This document shows, in pieces, positions 17,829-25,751 of a DNA stretch of 64,000 nt. A program made the position numbers and the translations under genes. Within the stretch, counting starts at the first letter, position 1; each line of letters starts with the position of its first letter. The notes beneath the pieces are model-generated. The model had not been told where the DNA came from and ran no database searches. It saw nothing but the letters and a program-made list of their open reading frames with translations. Origin of the DNA: JALYTY01 sp964546935 (lineage in GTDB: Bacteria > Vulcanimicrobiota > Vulcanimicrobiia > Vulcanimicrobiales > Vulcanimicrobiaceae); the NCBI GenBank assembly GCA_964546935.1, contig CAZJLJ010000003.1, positions 28,413 through 92,412 of the forward strand, read 5' to 3'.

Positions 17829-17905
17829 ACTTATGGGTATTTCGGCCGGGTTGGCCCGATGATTAAGCAACGGTTAGGTGAGCGTTCAGTGGGTATGGCA
17901 CTAGG

Positions 17906-19978
17906 GTGAATTTGCCAAGCGTAAGCAGCGCTCGTGAAGTCGTTGCGCTGGTCGATGCATTACCTATTCCGGCTTTGGTAACGCTAGATCCGTCGATCTC
18001 AGCAGCATATGCGAACGTTGCTATGCGAAGGCTTCTTGGGCTTCCTGGCACCGAACAGAGGATCGATCTCCATGCGGCCCCATACTTCTTAAAGAAGAAT
18101 GGTGAAAAGCTGGCCCAGGAGGACGACCCTCTTTTTCGGGCCTTCGGCGGAGAAACCGTAAGCGGCGAATCCGTCGAATTCGAACTGTCCGACGGTCGAA
18201 CGGTCTCTCTGCTGGCGTTTGCAGCGCCGATTCGCGAAGCCAACGGGACCATTTCCGGCGCGCTGACGTCGTTTATGGACGTTACCGCGCTTAGGTCTTC
18301 CGAACAGCGCACGTCCGACCGATTGATCATGCTCACGCGTGTCGGCCAAGAGCTTTCGGAAGCGCTTAATGCGGACGCGATTTTCAATGCCCTTGAAAAA
18401 GCGCTGATTCCGCGCGTTGGGTCCTATCTCGCGATGGTCGTTCTTGATGAAGAAGAACGGCCGAGCGCGCTGCATGTCACGCATGCGGATTCCGCTCGAA
18501 AGCACGAGCTTCAAGCGTTGCGCAGAGACCCGCGAGTTGCGCCCGCCGCGTTAGAGATCTCGGCTCGTGTGGCGCATGCGAACAAGCCCGAAGTTTTCGC
18601 CGATCGCCAAGAGCTGCTCGCCGGCATACAGTCGAGGCAGCATAAAGAATTTATGCGAACGTTTACGGAAGCCGCCGGAATTGAAGCTACGGTGGTTCTT
18701 CCGATGAGGAGCCGCGGACGTACGCTTGGCGTGCTCGCCGTGGCATCGGACCGGCCGAACGCGTACACCGAAGAAGACGTTCGTGTTTTGGTGGAGATTG
18801 GACGGCGCGCTGCTACAGCATTGCAAAACGCCGAGTTGTTCTTTCATCACGAGCAGTCATCGAAAACGTTGCAAGAAGCGTTATTGCCGGCGACGCTGCC
18901 CAAGGTTCCCGGAATTTGTTTCGACGCAATTTACGCGCCCGGGGACGACCGCGCTTTGATAGGCGGCGATTGGTACGACGCCTTCGAGCTCCCCGACGGG
19001 CGGATAGCCGTTTCCATCGGCGACGTAACCGGACGCGGGACAAAGGCAGCGGCCATTATGGGAAAAGTCCGCCAAACCATTTCCGGCCTTTCCTATTATG
19101 AAAGCGATCCGGTGAAGCTATTAGACGTGGCCGAAATGTCGCTGTTGCGCCGGCATCCCGACGCGCTCGTGACGGCGATTGTGGGCGTCCTCGATCCCAA
19201 AAGCGGCGAATTTGTCTACGCGACAGCCGGTCATCCGCCGCCGTTTCTGCGGCGCGCAGATGGAACGGTTCTAACGCTGCCCTGCCACGGATTGCCTCTG
19301 GGATTGCGCTCCATCGATGAAGATCGCTCGTCGGTGACGTTCCGTCTTCTTGCGGGAGACACACTGCTGTTGTACACCGACGGCCTCACGGAAGTGGAGC
19401 ACGATCCGGTGGAAGGCGAGGAGCGAACGAAAAGCGCTCTGGCGGTATTGCCGCCGGATCGAAACGATGCCGCGACGTTTATTCGCGAGACGGTTCTGCC
19501 GCATGGAGCGCGCGATGACGTGGCTTTGTTGACGCTGCACTTCGATAGGGAAGGAATGCACACTCCGGTGCGTTCGCGCACACGCGATGCAATAGAAATT
19601 AAGTTCGACGCCCACGACGCCCGAATGGCACACGATCTGCGCGTATTCATTGCTGACTTTTTGCGCGCGTACGGCGCGCCCGGTGAACAATATGACGCTG
19701 CCGAATTAGTAGTCGGCGAACTCTTAAGCAATGCCGTGCGGCACGCGGGTGGTCCGATAGAAATGCATCTGACCTGGAGCGGTGAGTATCCTGAACTCTC
19801 GATGCTGGATAACGGCCCGGCGTACGATCCGTCGCTGGCCGTCCCCGAAGATCCGTGGAGCGAGGGCGGCCGCGGGTTATACATTATCAGTTTGCTGACG
19901 CGGTCGTTTCACGTTACGCGGCTCTTCGGGGGCGTGAACGAAACGCGAGCCGAGCTTGATATTCGCCGGCACGCGTGA
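17906..19978 (+). CDS. PAS-GAF-SpoIIE phosphatase with fused anti-sigma-type ATPase domain
   Basis: A 690-residue cytosolic signalling protein starting at GTG. Domain order: PAS (about 10-125), GAF (about 140-310), PP2C/SpoIIE phosphatase (about 325-545, with GGDWYDAFEL and GDVTGRGTKAA, whose Asp residues bind metal), then an RsbW/SpoIIAB-like HATPase_c domain (about 560-690, N-box ELVVGELLSNAVRHAG). Phosphatase and kinase-type domains of a partner-switching system are thus in one chain. The likely target is a STAS antagonist such as the product at 22099, five genes on. The start codon is 78 bp from the divergent chemoreceptor's ATG. Confidence 0.9.
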   Translation: MNLPSVSSAREVVALVDALPIPALVTLDPSISAAYANVAMRRLLGLPGTEQRIDLHAAPYFLKKNGEKLAQEDDPLFRAFGGETVSGESVEFELSDGRTVSLLAFAAPIREANGTISGALTSFMDVTALRSSEQRTSDRLIMLTRVGQELSEALNADAIFNALEKALIPRVGSYLAMVVLDEEERPSALHVTHADSARKHELQALRRDPRVAPAALEISARVAHANKPEVFADRQELLAGIQSRQHKEFMRTFTEAAGIEATVVLPMRSRGRTLGVLAVASDRPNAYTEEDVRVLVEIGRRAATALQNAELFFHHEQSSKTLQEALLPATLPKVPGICFDAIYAPGDDRALIGGDWYDAFELPDGRIAVSIGDVTGRGTKAAAIMGKVRQTISGLSYYESDPVKLLDVAEMSLLRRHPDALVTAIVGVLDPKSGEFVYATAGHPPPFLRRADGTVLTLPCHGLPLGLRSIDEDRSSVTFRLLAGDTLLLYTDGLTEVEHDPVEGEERTKSALAVLPPDRNDAATFIRETVLPHGARDDVALLTLHFDREGMHTPVRSRTRDAIEIKFDAHDARMAHDLRVFIADFLRAYGAPGEQYDAAELVVGELLSNAVRHAGGPIEMHLTWSGEYPELSMLDNGPAYDPSLAVPEDPWSEGGRGLYIISLLTRSFHVTRLFGGVNETRAELDIRRHA

Positions 19979-21258
19979 ACGATTCGTTTGACGTAATCGT
20001 CATCGGCGCGGGCGCGGCCGGCTTAGCGGCGGCGAGAAGATTGCAAGGCGCCGGCCATCGCACGTTAGTTCTGGAAGGGCAGAACCGGATCGGCGGACGT
20101 ATCGTCACACGGCGGCTTCCTGGTTCCGTCGTTCCGGCTGAACTCGGCCCGGAATTCATTCATGGTTCACCGGAAATCACGTTCAGTCTGTTGCGACAAG
20201 CCTGCATCGGCGTCGTCGACGTCGGAGGAATGGGCGTCTTTTACGAAGATGGTCGTGTAACGACTCAAGACGATGAAACCGATCGGGTGCGATATCTTCT
20301 CTCGAAGGTCGAGAAAGCGCATGCAGACCAGTCGGTTGAAGAGTTTCTGAAACAATTTGCGGGCGATGCTTCTCTGGCGCCGGCCGTCGCAACGATTCTC
20401 CGTTACACGCAAGGGTTCGATGCAGTGGATCCGTGCGACGCTGGTATCGACGGAATCGCGGAAGAGTGGCGCCGGGATGCCGGCGTGGGTTCCGGCGCAT
20501 GGCGTCCACTTGGCGGCTACGGCAATCTGATGCGTTTTCTGGCCGAGTCGCTGGACCCGCTTCAGACACCGCTGATGTTGGAAACCGTCGTTGAGAAGAT
20601 CGAATGGAACGAAGGCGTTCGCATCCACGCCACGCGCTACGGAGAACGTTTTACGGTCGACGGTGGAGCGGTCATCTTAACGGTTCCCATTGCGATCTTG
20701 CGCAATTCGGCCATTGAATTCGTTCCCGAGTTACCGTCGAAAAAACGGCAGGCAATCGACTTGATTGCGATGGGTCCGGTCGTCAAAGTCGTTTTACAGT
20801 TCGATGAAACATTTTGGCATCATAATTCCGCACTGCGCGACGCGGCGTTCATTACGTCGGACGAAACCGTCTTTCCGACGTTCTGGACGACCGTACCGTT
20901 GCGAGCGGCGCTCATTACTGCGTGGTGCGGCGGCGCGCGAACACGAGTCCTCGACGGGTTGAGCCGCGAACAGCGAATTCAAGCCGCGCAAAACGATCTC
21001 GCAAAAATCTTCGGCATGACACCGGAAGCTTTGCGCGGGCGGCTCCGGTCCACGTGGTATCACGATTGGCAGAGCGATCGTTTTTTCGGAGGCGCTTACA
21101 GTTATGCGCGAGTTGGAGGACGAGATGCGCGCGTTCACCTGGCCGAACCCGTCGGACCGTTGCACTTCGCAGGCGAGGCAACGGCATTACACGGCGAAGG
21201 CGGCACCGTTGCGGGAGCTTTAGCCTCCGGGGAACGAGCCGCACGCGAATTTCCATGA
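19975..21258 (+). CDS. FAD-dependent amine oxidase family protein
   Basis: This 427-residue flavoprotein has the dinucleotide-binding motif VIGAGAAGLAAARRL at the N-terminus, the GQNRIGGR segment typical of monoamine/polyamine oxidases and the C-terminal FAD clamp LHFAGEATALHGEGGTVAGAL. Family members oxidise amines or desaturate hydrophobic substrates; the substrate here is unknown. It begins at a GTG that overlaps the SpoIIE gene by GTGA and ends with an ATGA overlap into the next gene, so it is translated as part of that signalling operon although its link to signalling is unclear. Confidence 0.9.
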   Translation: MNDSFDVIVIGAGAAGLAAARRLQGAGHRTLVLEGQNRIGGRIVTRRLPGSVVPAELGPEFIHGSPEITFSLLRQACIGVVDVGGMGVFYEDGRVTTQDDETDRVRYLLSKVEKAHADQSVEEFLKQFAGDASLAPAVATILRYTQGFDAVDPCDAGIDGIAEEWRRDAGVGSGAWRPLGGYGNLMRFLAESLDPLQTPLMLETVVEKIEWNEGVRIHATRYGERFTVDGGAVILTVPIAILRNSAIEFVPELPSKKRQAIDLIAMGPVVKVVLQFDETFWHHNSALRDAAFITSDETVFPTFWTTVPLRAALITAWCGGARTRVLDGLSREQRIQAAQNDLAKIFGMTPEALRGRLRSTWYHDWQSDRFFGGAYSYARVGGRDARVHLAEPVGPLHFAGEATALHGEGGTVAGALASGERAAREFP

Positions 21259-21788
21259 TTGCGACTGCATCGGTGCTTTCGAACGAGCTCTTCGCGGGGA
21301 TCGATCTACCGGCCGGTTCTCGTGTGCCGCCGTTGCATCTTACGTGGCACGTAGCAGCGGCCTATGATTGGATCGGCGCTACCGAAGAACTCGAGGCAAT
21401 AGCGGCCGGAACGGCTCCGTTTGGGACGACTATCGATCGTGCCCACGTTTTTGCCACCGACTGCTTCGCCGTGGTTGGACTTTTGGCGCCGTCCCTTCCG
21501 TTGGAACGGCTGCACGACGCAATTGTTAATGCTATGACAAGGTACTCGCATCACGTTGACTTACGCTACGCGACCAGCGGTTGGCTGCCGCACGTTACCC
21601 TGGCATCCGGGCTCTCGGAAGAAGATGCACTGGACCTGCGCGATGCGTTTGAACGGCGTGCCGTAGGAACGACCCTACCTATCGATAACTTGGCGTTCTT
21701 GAGTGTTGATTTCGGCCGTTTCATTTTGAGCAACGTTCGCCGCTTCAACGGCGAGCGTTCGGGTAGAACTGTCCCAGACCATGAGTGA
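21255..21788 (+). CDS. 2'-5' RNA ligase-like (2H phosphoesterase) protein
   Basis: From the ATG at 21255 (ATGA overlap with the amine oxidase) this is a 177-residue protein with two HxT motifs, PLHLTWHV and LPHVTLAS, about 80 residues apart. This is the signature of the 2H phosphoesterase superfamily (ThpR/LigT, cyclic phosphodiesterases). Such enzymes open or form 2',3'-cyclic or 2'-5' phosphodiester bonds in RNA or nucleotides. The longer upstream frame is a shadow inside the amine oxidase gene. The true substrate is unknown. Confidence 0.82.
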   Translation: MIATASVLSNELFAGIDLPAGSRVPPLHLTWHVAAAYDWIGATEELEAIAAGTAPFGTTIDRAHVFATDCFAVVGLLAPSLPLERLHDAIVNAMTRYSHHVDLRYATSGWLPHVTLASGLSEEDALDLRDAFERRAVGTTLPIDNLAFLSVDFGRFILSNVRRFNGERSGRTVPDHE

Positions 21789-22050
21789 TAGCGATGCTTT
21801 CGTAGATTTGGTTCATTTGGCGTCTTCGTTGGTGGACCCGAAATCCGAACGAGATACAGCCGCGCGTTTACGATCTGCGTTGCCTGCAGCCTTACAAGCA
21901 ATGGGAAACGCACCGTTTCAACAGATCGTGGAATTCGTTCGCTCGGCACGTGCAGCGGGGATGCGATTCAATGGCACCGATGAAGAAGTGGCGCGCTCGA
22001 TCCAACAACGGGCGCAACATGAGGAAAATCCCATGGACATCCCAGGCTGA
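21781..22050 (+). CDS. small conserved-looking protein of unknown function
   Basis: An 89-residue, mostly helical, soluble protein that overlaps the preceding gene by 8 bp in another frame, which supports coupled expression. It reads like a short helical regulator (FVDLVHLASSLVDPKSERD, then LPAALQAMGNAPFQQIVEF), with no motif recognised. Codon use is like its neighbours. It precedes the STAS gene by 48 bp. Confidence 0.55.
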   Translation: MSDSDAFVDLVHLASSLVDPKSERDTAARLRSALPAALQAMGNAPFQQIVEFVRSARAAGMRFNGTDEEVARSIQQRAQHEENPMDIPG

Positions 22051-22098
22051 CTCTATAACGTTTGCTTCCATGAGTATGCGTCCCGGGAGTGCGCCGCA

Positions 22099-22473
22099 AT
22101 GAGCGCAGCAATCGTTATGTTTCACGGATCGCTCGATATTACGACGAAGAAAGAAACGTCGGACGTGCTGAAATCCGTAAGTCAATCCTCACAAGTAACA
22201 TTGGATCTTTCAGACGTCGACGTTGTCGACTCCTCATTTTTTGCGACATTTGTCTCGGTCTACCGCGAGCGTCTTTCGCGCCAAGAAATGACCGCGATTC
22301 GGGTGATCGCCCCAGATAAAGTGCAGAAGCTCTTTCACGTCGTGGGTCTCGCCCGGTGCGTTGAACTCTACGCGGAGGGCGATAAACGGGCGGCGGATAT
22401 CCGGCAGGTGGAGTTGCTAGGAACCCCTCGGATGCAGTCTGTACGAAACGCCGAAGTGCTGATGCTGCAGTGA
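22099..22473 (+). CDS. STAS-domain anti-sigma factor antagonist
   Basis: A 124-residue protein with the STAS fold. It opens with a beta strand (VMFHGSLDITTKKETSDVL) and has the key loop DLSDVDVVDSSFFATFV, in which Ser45 or Ser46 is the likely phosphorylation site for an RsbW-like kinase. This is the classical third member of a partner-switching system, and the SpoIIE-HATPase fusion encoded upstream at 17906 is the natural partner. GGGAG lies 10 bases before the ATG. The C-terminal 25 residues lie outside the core domain. Confidence 0.85.
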   Translation: MSAAIVMFHGSLDITTKKETSDVLKSVSQSSQVTLDLSDVDVVDSSFFATFVSVYRERLSRQEMTAIRVIAPDKVQKLFHVVGLARCVELYAEGDKRAADIRQVELLGTPRMQSVRNAEVLMLQ

Positions 22474-22524
22474 GCTGAACGGGTTTCCCAAGCCCATCTC
22501 AGCATCGAGGGCTACGGTTCACCA

Positions 22525-23208
22525 ATGAACGGAACGCTGCCTCGCATTGCCGTCGTAGACGATGAGCCCGGGATCCGCTCGCTACTGGAATTGGAGTTGC
22601 GCGAAGCCGGCTTCGAGGTGCACGCCGCCCCGGATGCCCTCGAGGGCCTGATGTTAATTCGCGAGTGGGAGCCGGACGTAATTCTGCTCGACGTCATGAT
22701 GCCGAAGGTCGACGGGATCTCGATCATTCCGAGATACCGAGCGGTAACACAGGCTCCGATTTTCATCTTAAGCGCAAAGGGTGGCACCGACGACAAAGTT
22801 CTCGGCCTCGAACGCGGCGCGGACCAATACGTTGCGAAGCCGTTCGAAATGCCTGAGCTCGTAGCGCGAATCCGCTCGGCAATGCGCCGCCCGACGTTGG
22901 ATAACGGCGAAACGCTTGCCTACCACAACCTTATCATCGATCTTCGCGCTTATAGCGTCACGCGTGAAGGAAAGCCGATCGTTCTGACTAGGCGTGAATT
23001 CGATCTCCTGGTTACATTAGTGCGTCAGCCGCGCCGTGTCTTTACGCGCGAGCAGTTGATGGATATCGTATGGGGATCCGACGTTGCCGTTTCAGGAAAT
23101 GCTGTGGAGACGTATATTTCTTACCTTCGGTCCAAAGTCGATGCACCTTTCGATCAGCCGTTGATTCATACGGTTCGCGGCGTAGGGTATTCATTGCGCG
23201 CTGATTAG
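22525..23208 (+). CDS. OmpR-family response regulator
   Basis: A 227-residue two-component regulator. The receiver domain has the acidic pair in VVDDEPG (12-13), the phospho-acceptor Asp56 in ILLDVMMPKVDG and the Lys of AKPFEMPEL. The winged-helix DNA-binding domain (about 130-227) ends in HTVRGVGYSLRAD, the standard OmpR/PhoB C-terminus. The cognate kinase starts 2 bp after the stop. Targets are unknown; the Spy/CpxP-like gene two positions downstream is a reasonable candidate by analogy with Cpx. Confidence 0.95.
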   Translation: MNGTLPRIAVVDDEPGIRSLLELELREAGFEVHAAPDALEGLMLIREWEPDVILLDVMMPKVDGISIIPRYRAVTQAPIFILSAKGGTDDKVLGLERGADQYVAKPFEMPELVARIRSAMRRPTLDNGETLAYHNLIIDLRAYSVTREGKPIVLTRREFDLLVTLVRQPRRVFTREQLMDIVWGSDVAVSGNAVETYISYLRSKVDAPFDQPLIHTVRGVGYSLRAD

Positions 23209-23209
23209 C

Positions 23210-24676
23210 ATGTTCGCAACATCGTTTCGCGCCAAAGTCATCGGCTGGTACGTCGGATTGGCCGCTATCGTCGCGTTGGCGTTTATCGCCATTGCGGGGG
23301 TCGTGTTGTCGCAGGTCTACGCGATAACGCAGCGGCAGGCACTCGAATCGGTGGCAGGGCAAGTGCGTTCTTTCGTCGCTTCGAAGGATCTGAATCCTAA
23401 GGCGCTCGACGCGCTGGAAGTTCCGCTGCAGCGCCGTTTCGCCGATACACCGGTGGTTGTCAAAGTGCGCGGGTTCCCCGATCAGCGCATCATGACAGCC
23501 CATCTTGCACAAGGCCTTGTCGTTTATCGCGCAGGAGAGGAGCGGCTTCCCCCCATACCGATGCCACCGCCGCCTGGCGCCGGTAAAGTCTTTTTCACGG
23601 AAAGACAAGTGAGGGTATCGCCGGTCGCCGGGTTCCTGGAATTGAAAATCCATCCGGAAGCGATTCATACGAAGAATGGCGACATTCTGATGTTTATCGA
23701 TCCGGCAAAAGTAAACGTCGCAATCCAGCGATTTCTTTTAGCCGCGGCGATCTTTTTCGTGCTCGTCGTCTTCATCGCGTGGCGGCTTGCCGAGATCGTT
23801 GCGGCGCATACGCTCGCGCCGCTTTTGCGTACAACACTAGCGTTGACGCGATTCGCAGAGGGCGATTTCACGCCGGAATCGGTTGATACGAACGATCGGA
23901 GTGAACTAGGCCAATTAGCGCGCGCATATAACGGTGCGGTGGCACAAATCACCTACGCGTTTAACGAGCTTTCGAAGGCTGAAGAAGAAATGAGGCAATT
24001 CGTTGCGGATGCTGGGCATCAGCTGCGTACGCCGCTCACCGTGATTATGGGACACTTGACCGGGCTTTCTGCTCGAGAGCGCATTTCCGGAGACGCATCG
24101 GTGATGGCGCGTATGCTTGAAGAAAGCCGTCGAATGAAATCGTTGATTGACGGCTTGATCCTCTTGGCACGACTCGAACATCCGCAAGCGGAAAAGACAT
24201 CGCTTATCGACGTAAACGAGTTGACGGCACGGGTTGCGCGTTCGTTCTCGGATTTAGACGAACATCGCGTCTCCGTCTTCTCTTCGGATGAACCAGCGTG
24301 GGTGGTCGCCGGTGACGGCGAGCTATTCGGTGCGGTGGCTGCGCTGGTAGACAACGCGCTGAAGTACTCCGATGGAAGCCCCGTTTCGATTTCCGTGCTC
24401 GCAAATCGCGCAATCGTTGCCATTGAAGTCGAAGACGACGGACCGGGTCTGCCGGAGTGCGATCGCGACCGCGTTTTCGACCGGTTCTACCGGGGTGAAA
24501 CCAGCGCCGGCATCATTGGAACGGGACTTGGATTAGCAATCGTACGCCGCACGGTGGAGCGTGCCGGCGGTACTGTCACCATAGAGAATCGCGCAATCCG
24601 CGGACTTTGCTGCCGGATTGTTTTGCCTGCCGTCCCAACCCAATCCAAGACCCGCTCTTTAGCATCTGTTGTATGA
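23210..24676 (+). CDS. membrane sensor histidine kinase
   Basis: 488 residues: TM1 (about 13-37), a periplasmic sensor domain of roughly 135 residues with a Pro-rich loop (PPIPMPPPPGAG), TM2 (about 174-193) and HAMP. The HisKA domain has His270 in VADAGHQLRTPLTV. The HATPase has N-box DNALKYS, G1 EDDGPGLPE, F-box FDRFYRG and G2 GTGLGLAIV. It pairs with the OmpR regulator just upstream. Its stop codon forms an ATGA with the first copy of a 53-bp tandem duplication that carries the start of the next gene. Confidence 0.95.
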   Translation: MFATSFRAKVIGWYVGLAAIVALAFIAIAGVVLSQVYAITQRQALESVAGQVRSFVASKDLNPKALDALEVPLQRRFADTPVVVKVRGFPDQRIMTAHLAQGLVVYRAGEERLPPIPMPPPPGAGKVFFTERQVRVSPVAGFLELKIHPEAIHTKNGDILMFIDPAKVNVAIQRFLLAAAIFFVLVVFIAWRLAEIVAAHTLAPLLRTTLALTRFAEGDFTPESVDTNDRSELGQLARAYNGAVAQITYAFNELSKAEEEMRQFVADAGHQLRTPLTVIMGHLTGLSARERISGDASVMARMLEESRRMKSLIDGLILLARLEHPQAEKTSLIDVNELTARVARSFSDLDEHRVSVFSSDEPAWVVAGDGELFGAVAALVDNALKYSDGSPVSISVLANRAIVAIEVEDDGPGLPECDRDRVFDRFYRGETSAGIIGTGLGLAIVRRTVERAGGTVTIENRAIRGLCCRIVLPAVPTQSKTRSLASVV

Positions 24677-24766
24677 AGAATATATTCCTAGCGCGCGCGT
24701 TCAGTCTCGCGCTAGCATCTGCCGTATGAAGAAAATATTCCTGGCGCTTGCGTTCAGCCTCGCCGT
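24661..24766 (+). repeat. 53-bp tandem duplication spanning a start codon and signal-peptide region
   Basis: Bases 24661-24713 and 24714-24766 are two adjacent copies, 44 of 53 positions identical by eye. Each contains CTG..GTATGAAGAA.ATATTCCT followed by Ala/Leu codons. The kinase gene stops at the ATGA of copy 1 (24673-24676). Copy 1 opens an 18-codon mini-ORF that stops at the ATGA of copy 2 (24726-24729), which is the start of the real exported-protein gene. The period is not a multiple of three, yet the stop/start overlap recurs in both copies. Confidence 0.85.
24673..24729 (+). CDS. 18-residue leader mini-ORF, duplicate of the downstream signal-peptide start
   Basis: ATG at 24673 opens MKNIFLARAFSLALASAV and stops at TGA 24727-24729. 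It mirrors the first residues of the next gene (MKKIFLALAFSLAV), so it arose by the 53-bp duplication. It could act as a coupling leader that carries ribosomes from the kinase stop to the true start, or it may be a non-functional remnant. Expression cannot be judged from sequence. Confidence 0.4.
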   Translation: MKNIFLARAFSLALASAV

Positions 24767-25196
24767 CTTGCCGGTTGCGTCGCTTGCGCAAATGTCCCCC
24801 GGAGTGTTACCGTCGACCGAGGTGCGGGCACAGCTCGAGCAGGCGCGCAATACTTCGAAGACGGAAGCGATGAACGCTCTTAGCGCGGATCATCGTGCGA
24901 AAGTTCAAGCGATCCTCTCACAACTCGAAAACGGATCGCTCTCGCGCAAAGACGCGCAAACCAAAATCGACAATCTGCTCACGCCGCAAGAATCGCAAGC
25001 CGTGCTTGCCGCCGGCCAGAAGATGGCCGATGCGATGCACGCTGCATTCTCCAACGCAGGACCGTCACAAGGCGGCTCGCATCAAGGTGGCCCGCCGCAA
25101 GGTGCACAGCCTCAAGGCCCGGGCAAACTGGATGCCGGTATGGTCTTGGTCTTGCTCAATTCGTCCGTCCCGTCGGGGCCACCGACGGCTCCATAA
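24726..25196 (+). CDS. exported Spy/CpxP-like (LTxxQ-type) periplasmic protein
   Basis: From the ATG at 24726 this is 156 residues. A Sec signal peptide (KKIFLALAFSLAVLPVASLA, cleaved before QMSPG) precedes a helical mature part. It contains an LTPQES segment after ALSADHRAKVQAILSQLENG, recalling the LTxxQ repeats of Spy and CpxP chaperone-like proteins. A Gly/Gln/Pro-rich low-complexity tail ends the chain. Its position right after a sensor kinase gene parallels cpxP beside cpxRA and suggests feedback on the kinase. The family call is tentative because only one LTxxQ-like motif is seen. Confidence 0.62.
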   Translation: MKKIFLALAFSLAVLPVASLAQMSPGVLPSTEVRAQLEQARNTSKTEAMNALSADHRAKVQAILSQLENGSLSRKDAQTKIDNLLTPQESQAVLAAGQKMADAMHAAFSNAGPSQGGSHQGGPPQGAQPQGPGKLDAGMVLVLLNSSVPSGPPTAP

Positions 25197-25227
25197 CGTT
25201 TTCCGAACGCTTGTAATAAAAAACGGG

Positions 25228-25273
25228 GGCTGCTCGTAGTACTCGATAGAATGCAACAGTCTATCGAGCAGCC
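25228..25273 (+). promoter_or_regulatory. inverted repeat enclosing the ECF sigma start codon
   Basis: CTCGATAG (25242-25249) pairs perfectly with CTATCGAG (25261-25268), leaving the ATG at 25251 in an 11-base loop. GGCTGCTCG (25228-25236) can also pair with CGAGCAGCC (25265-25273), so the two stems compete for the shared CGAG. No ribosome-binding site is visible before the ATG. In mRNA this would hide the translation start, a plausible control point for a sigma factor. Confidence 0.5.
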
Positions 25274-25751
25274 TCTCTTCGAGACGCTTTTTGCCCGGGA
25301 GTACCGGGGGGTGTTGTCGGTTGCGCGCCGGATCGTCGGTTCGGCCGCAGCTGAAGACGTTGCGCAGGAAGCCTTCGCGGCATTTCTGCGGAACGGCCCG
25401 CCGGAAGAAGCGCATGCCCGGAATTGGCTCTATCGCGTAGCGGTGCATCGCGCGTTGGATCTGCTTCAGCGCGATCGTAACCGCAGCGCTCGCGAGTTGC
25501 GCGTTACGAATGTAGAAACACCTGCGCAGCCCGATGAAATGCTCGAACAGCGAGAAACACGCACGACGGTGCAGCGCGCGTTACGCGAGTTGAAGCCCCG
25601 CGACGCCACCGTCCTGTTGCTTCGTCACAGCGGTTTTAGCTATCGCGAAATTTCGGTTGCAATTAACGTGCCTGTGGAGCGTGTCGGCGTGCTTTTGATT
25701 CGCGCTGAAGCCGCGTTCAAAAAGGAGCTCAATCGTGTCTCACCTCAATGA
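25251..25751 (+). CDS. ECF-subfamily RNA polymerase sigma factor
   Basis: A 166-residue two-domain sigma factor. Region 2 runs over about 8-75 (SVARRIVGSAAAEDVAQEAFAAF, then ARNWLYRVAVHRALDLL) and region 4 over about 107-160 (LRELKPRDATVLLLRHSGFSYREIS). Next comes the GTG start of a zinc anti-sigma factor, 16 bp inside its 3' end, preceded by AAGGAG, so antagonist and sigma are coupled. It should direct polymerase to an envelope- or stress-responsive regulon, perhaps including the linked ABC transporter. Confidence 0.92.
   Translation: MQQSIEQPLFETLFAREYRGVLSVARRIVGSAAAEDVAQEAFAAFLRNGPPEEAHARNWLYRVAVHRALDLLQRDRNRSARELRVTNVETPAQPDEMLEQRETRTTVQRALRELKPRDATVLLLRHSGFSYREISVAINVPVERVGVLLIRAEAAFKKELNRVSPQ

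Noticed and set aside
20922..21254. Long upstream extension of the 2H phosphoesterase frame
   Set aside because: It lies inside the amine oxidase gene, is Arg-rich antisense-like sequence, and the ATGA overlap at 21255 gives the natural start.
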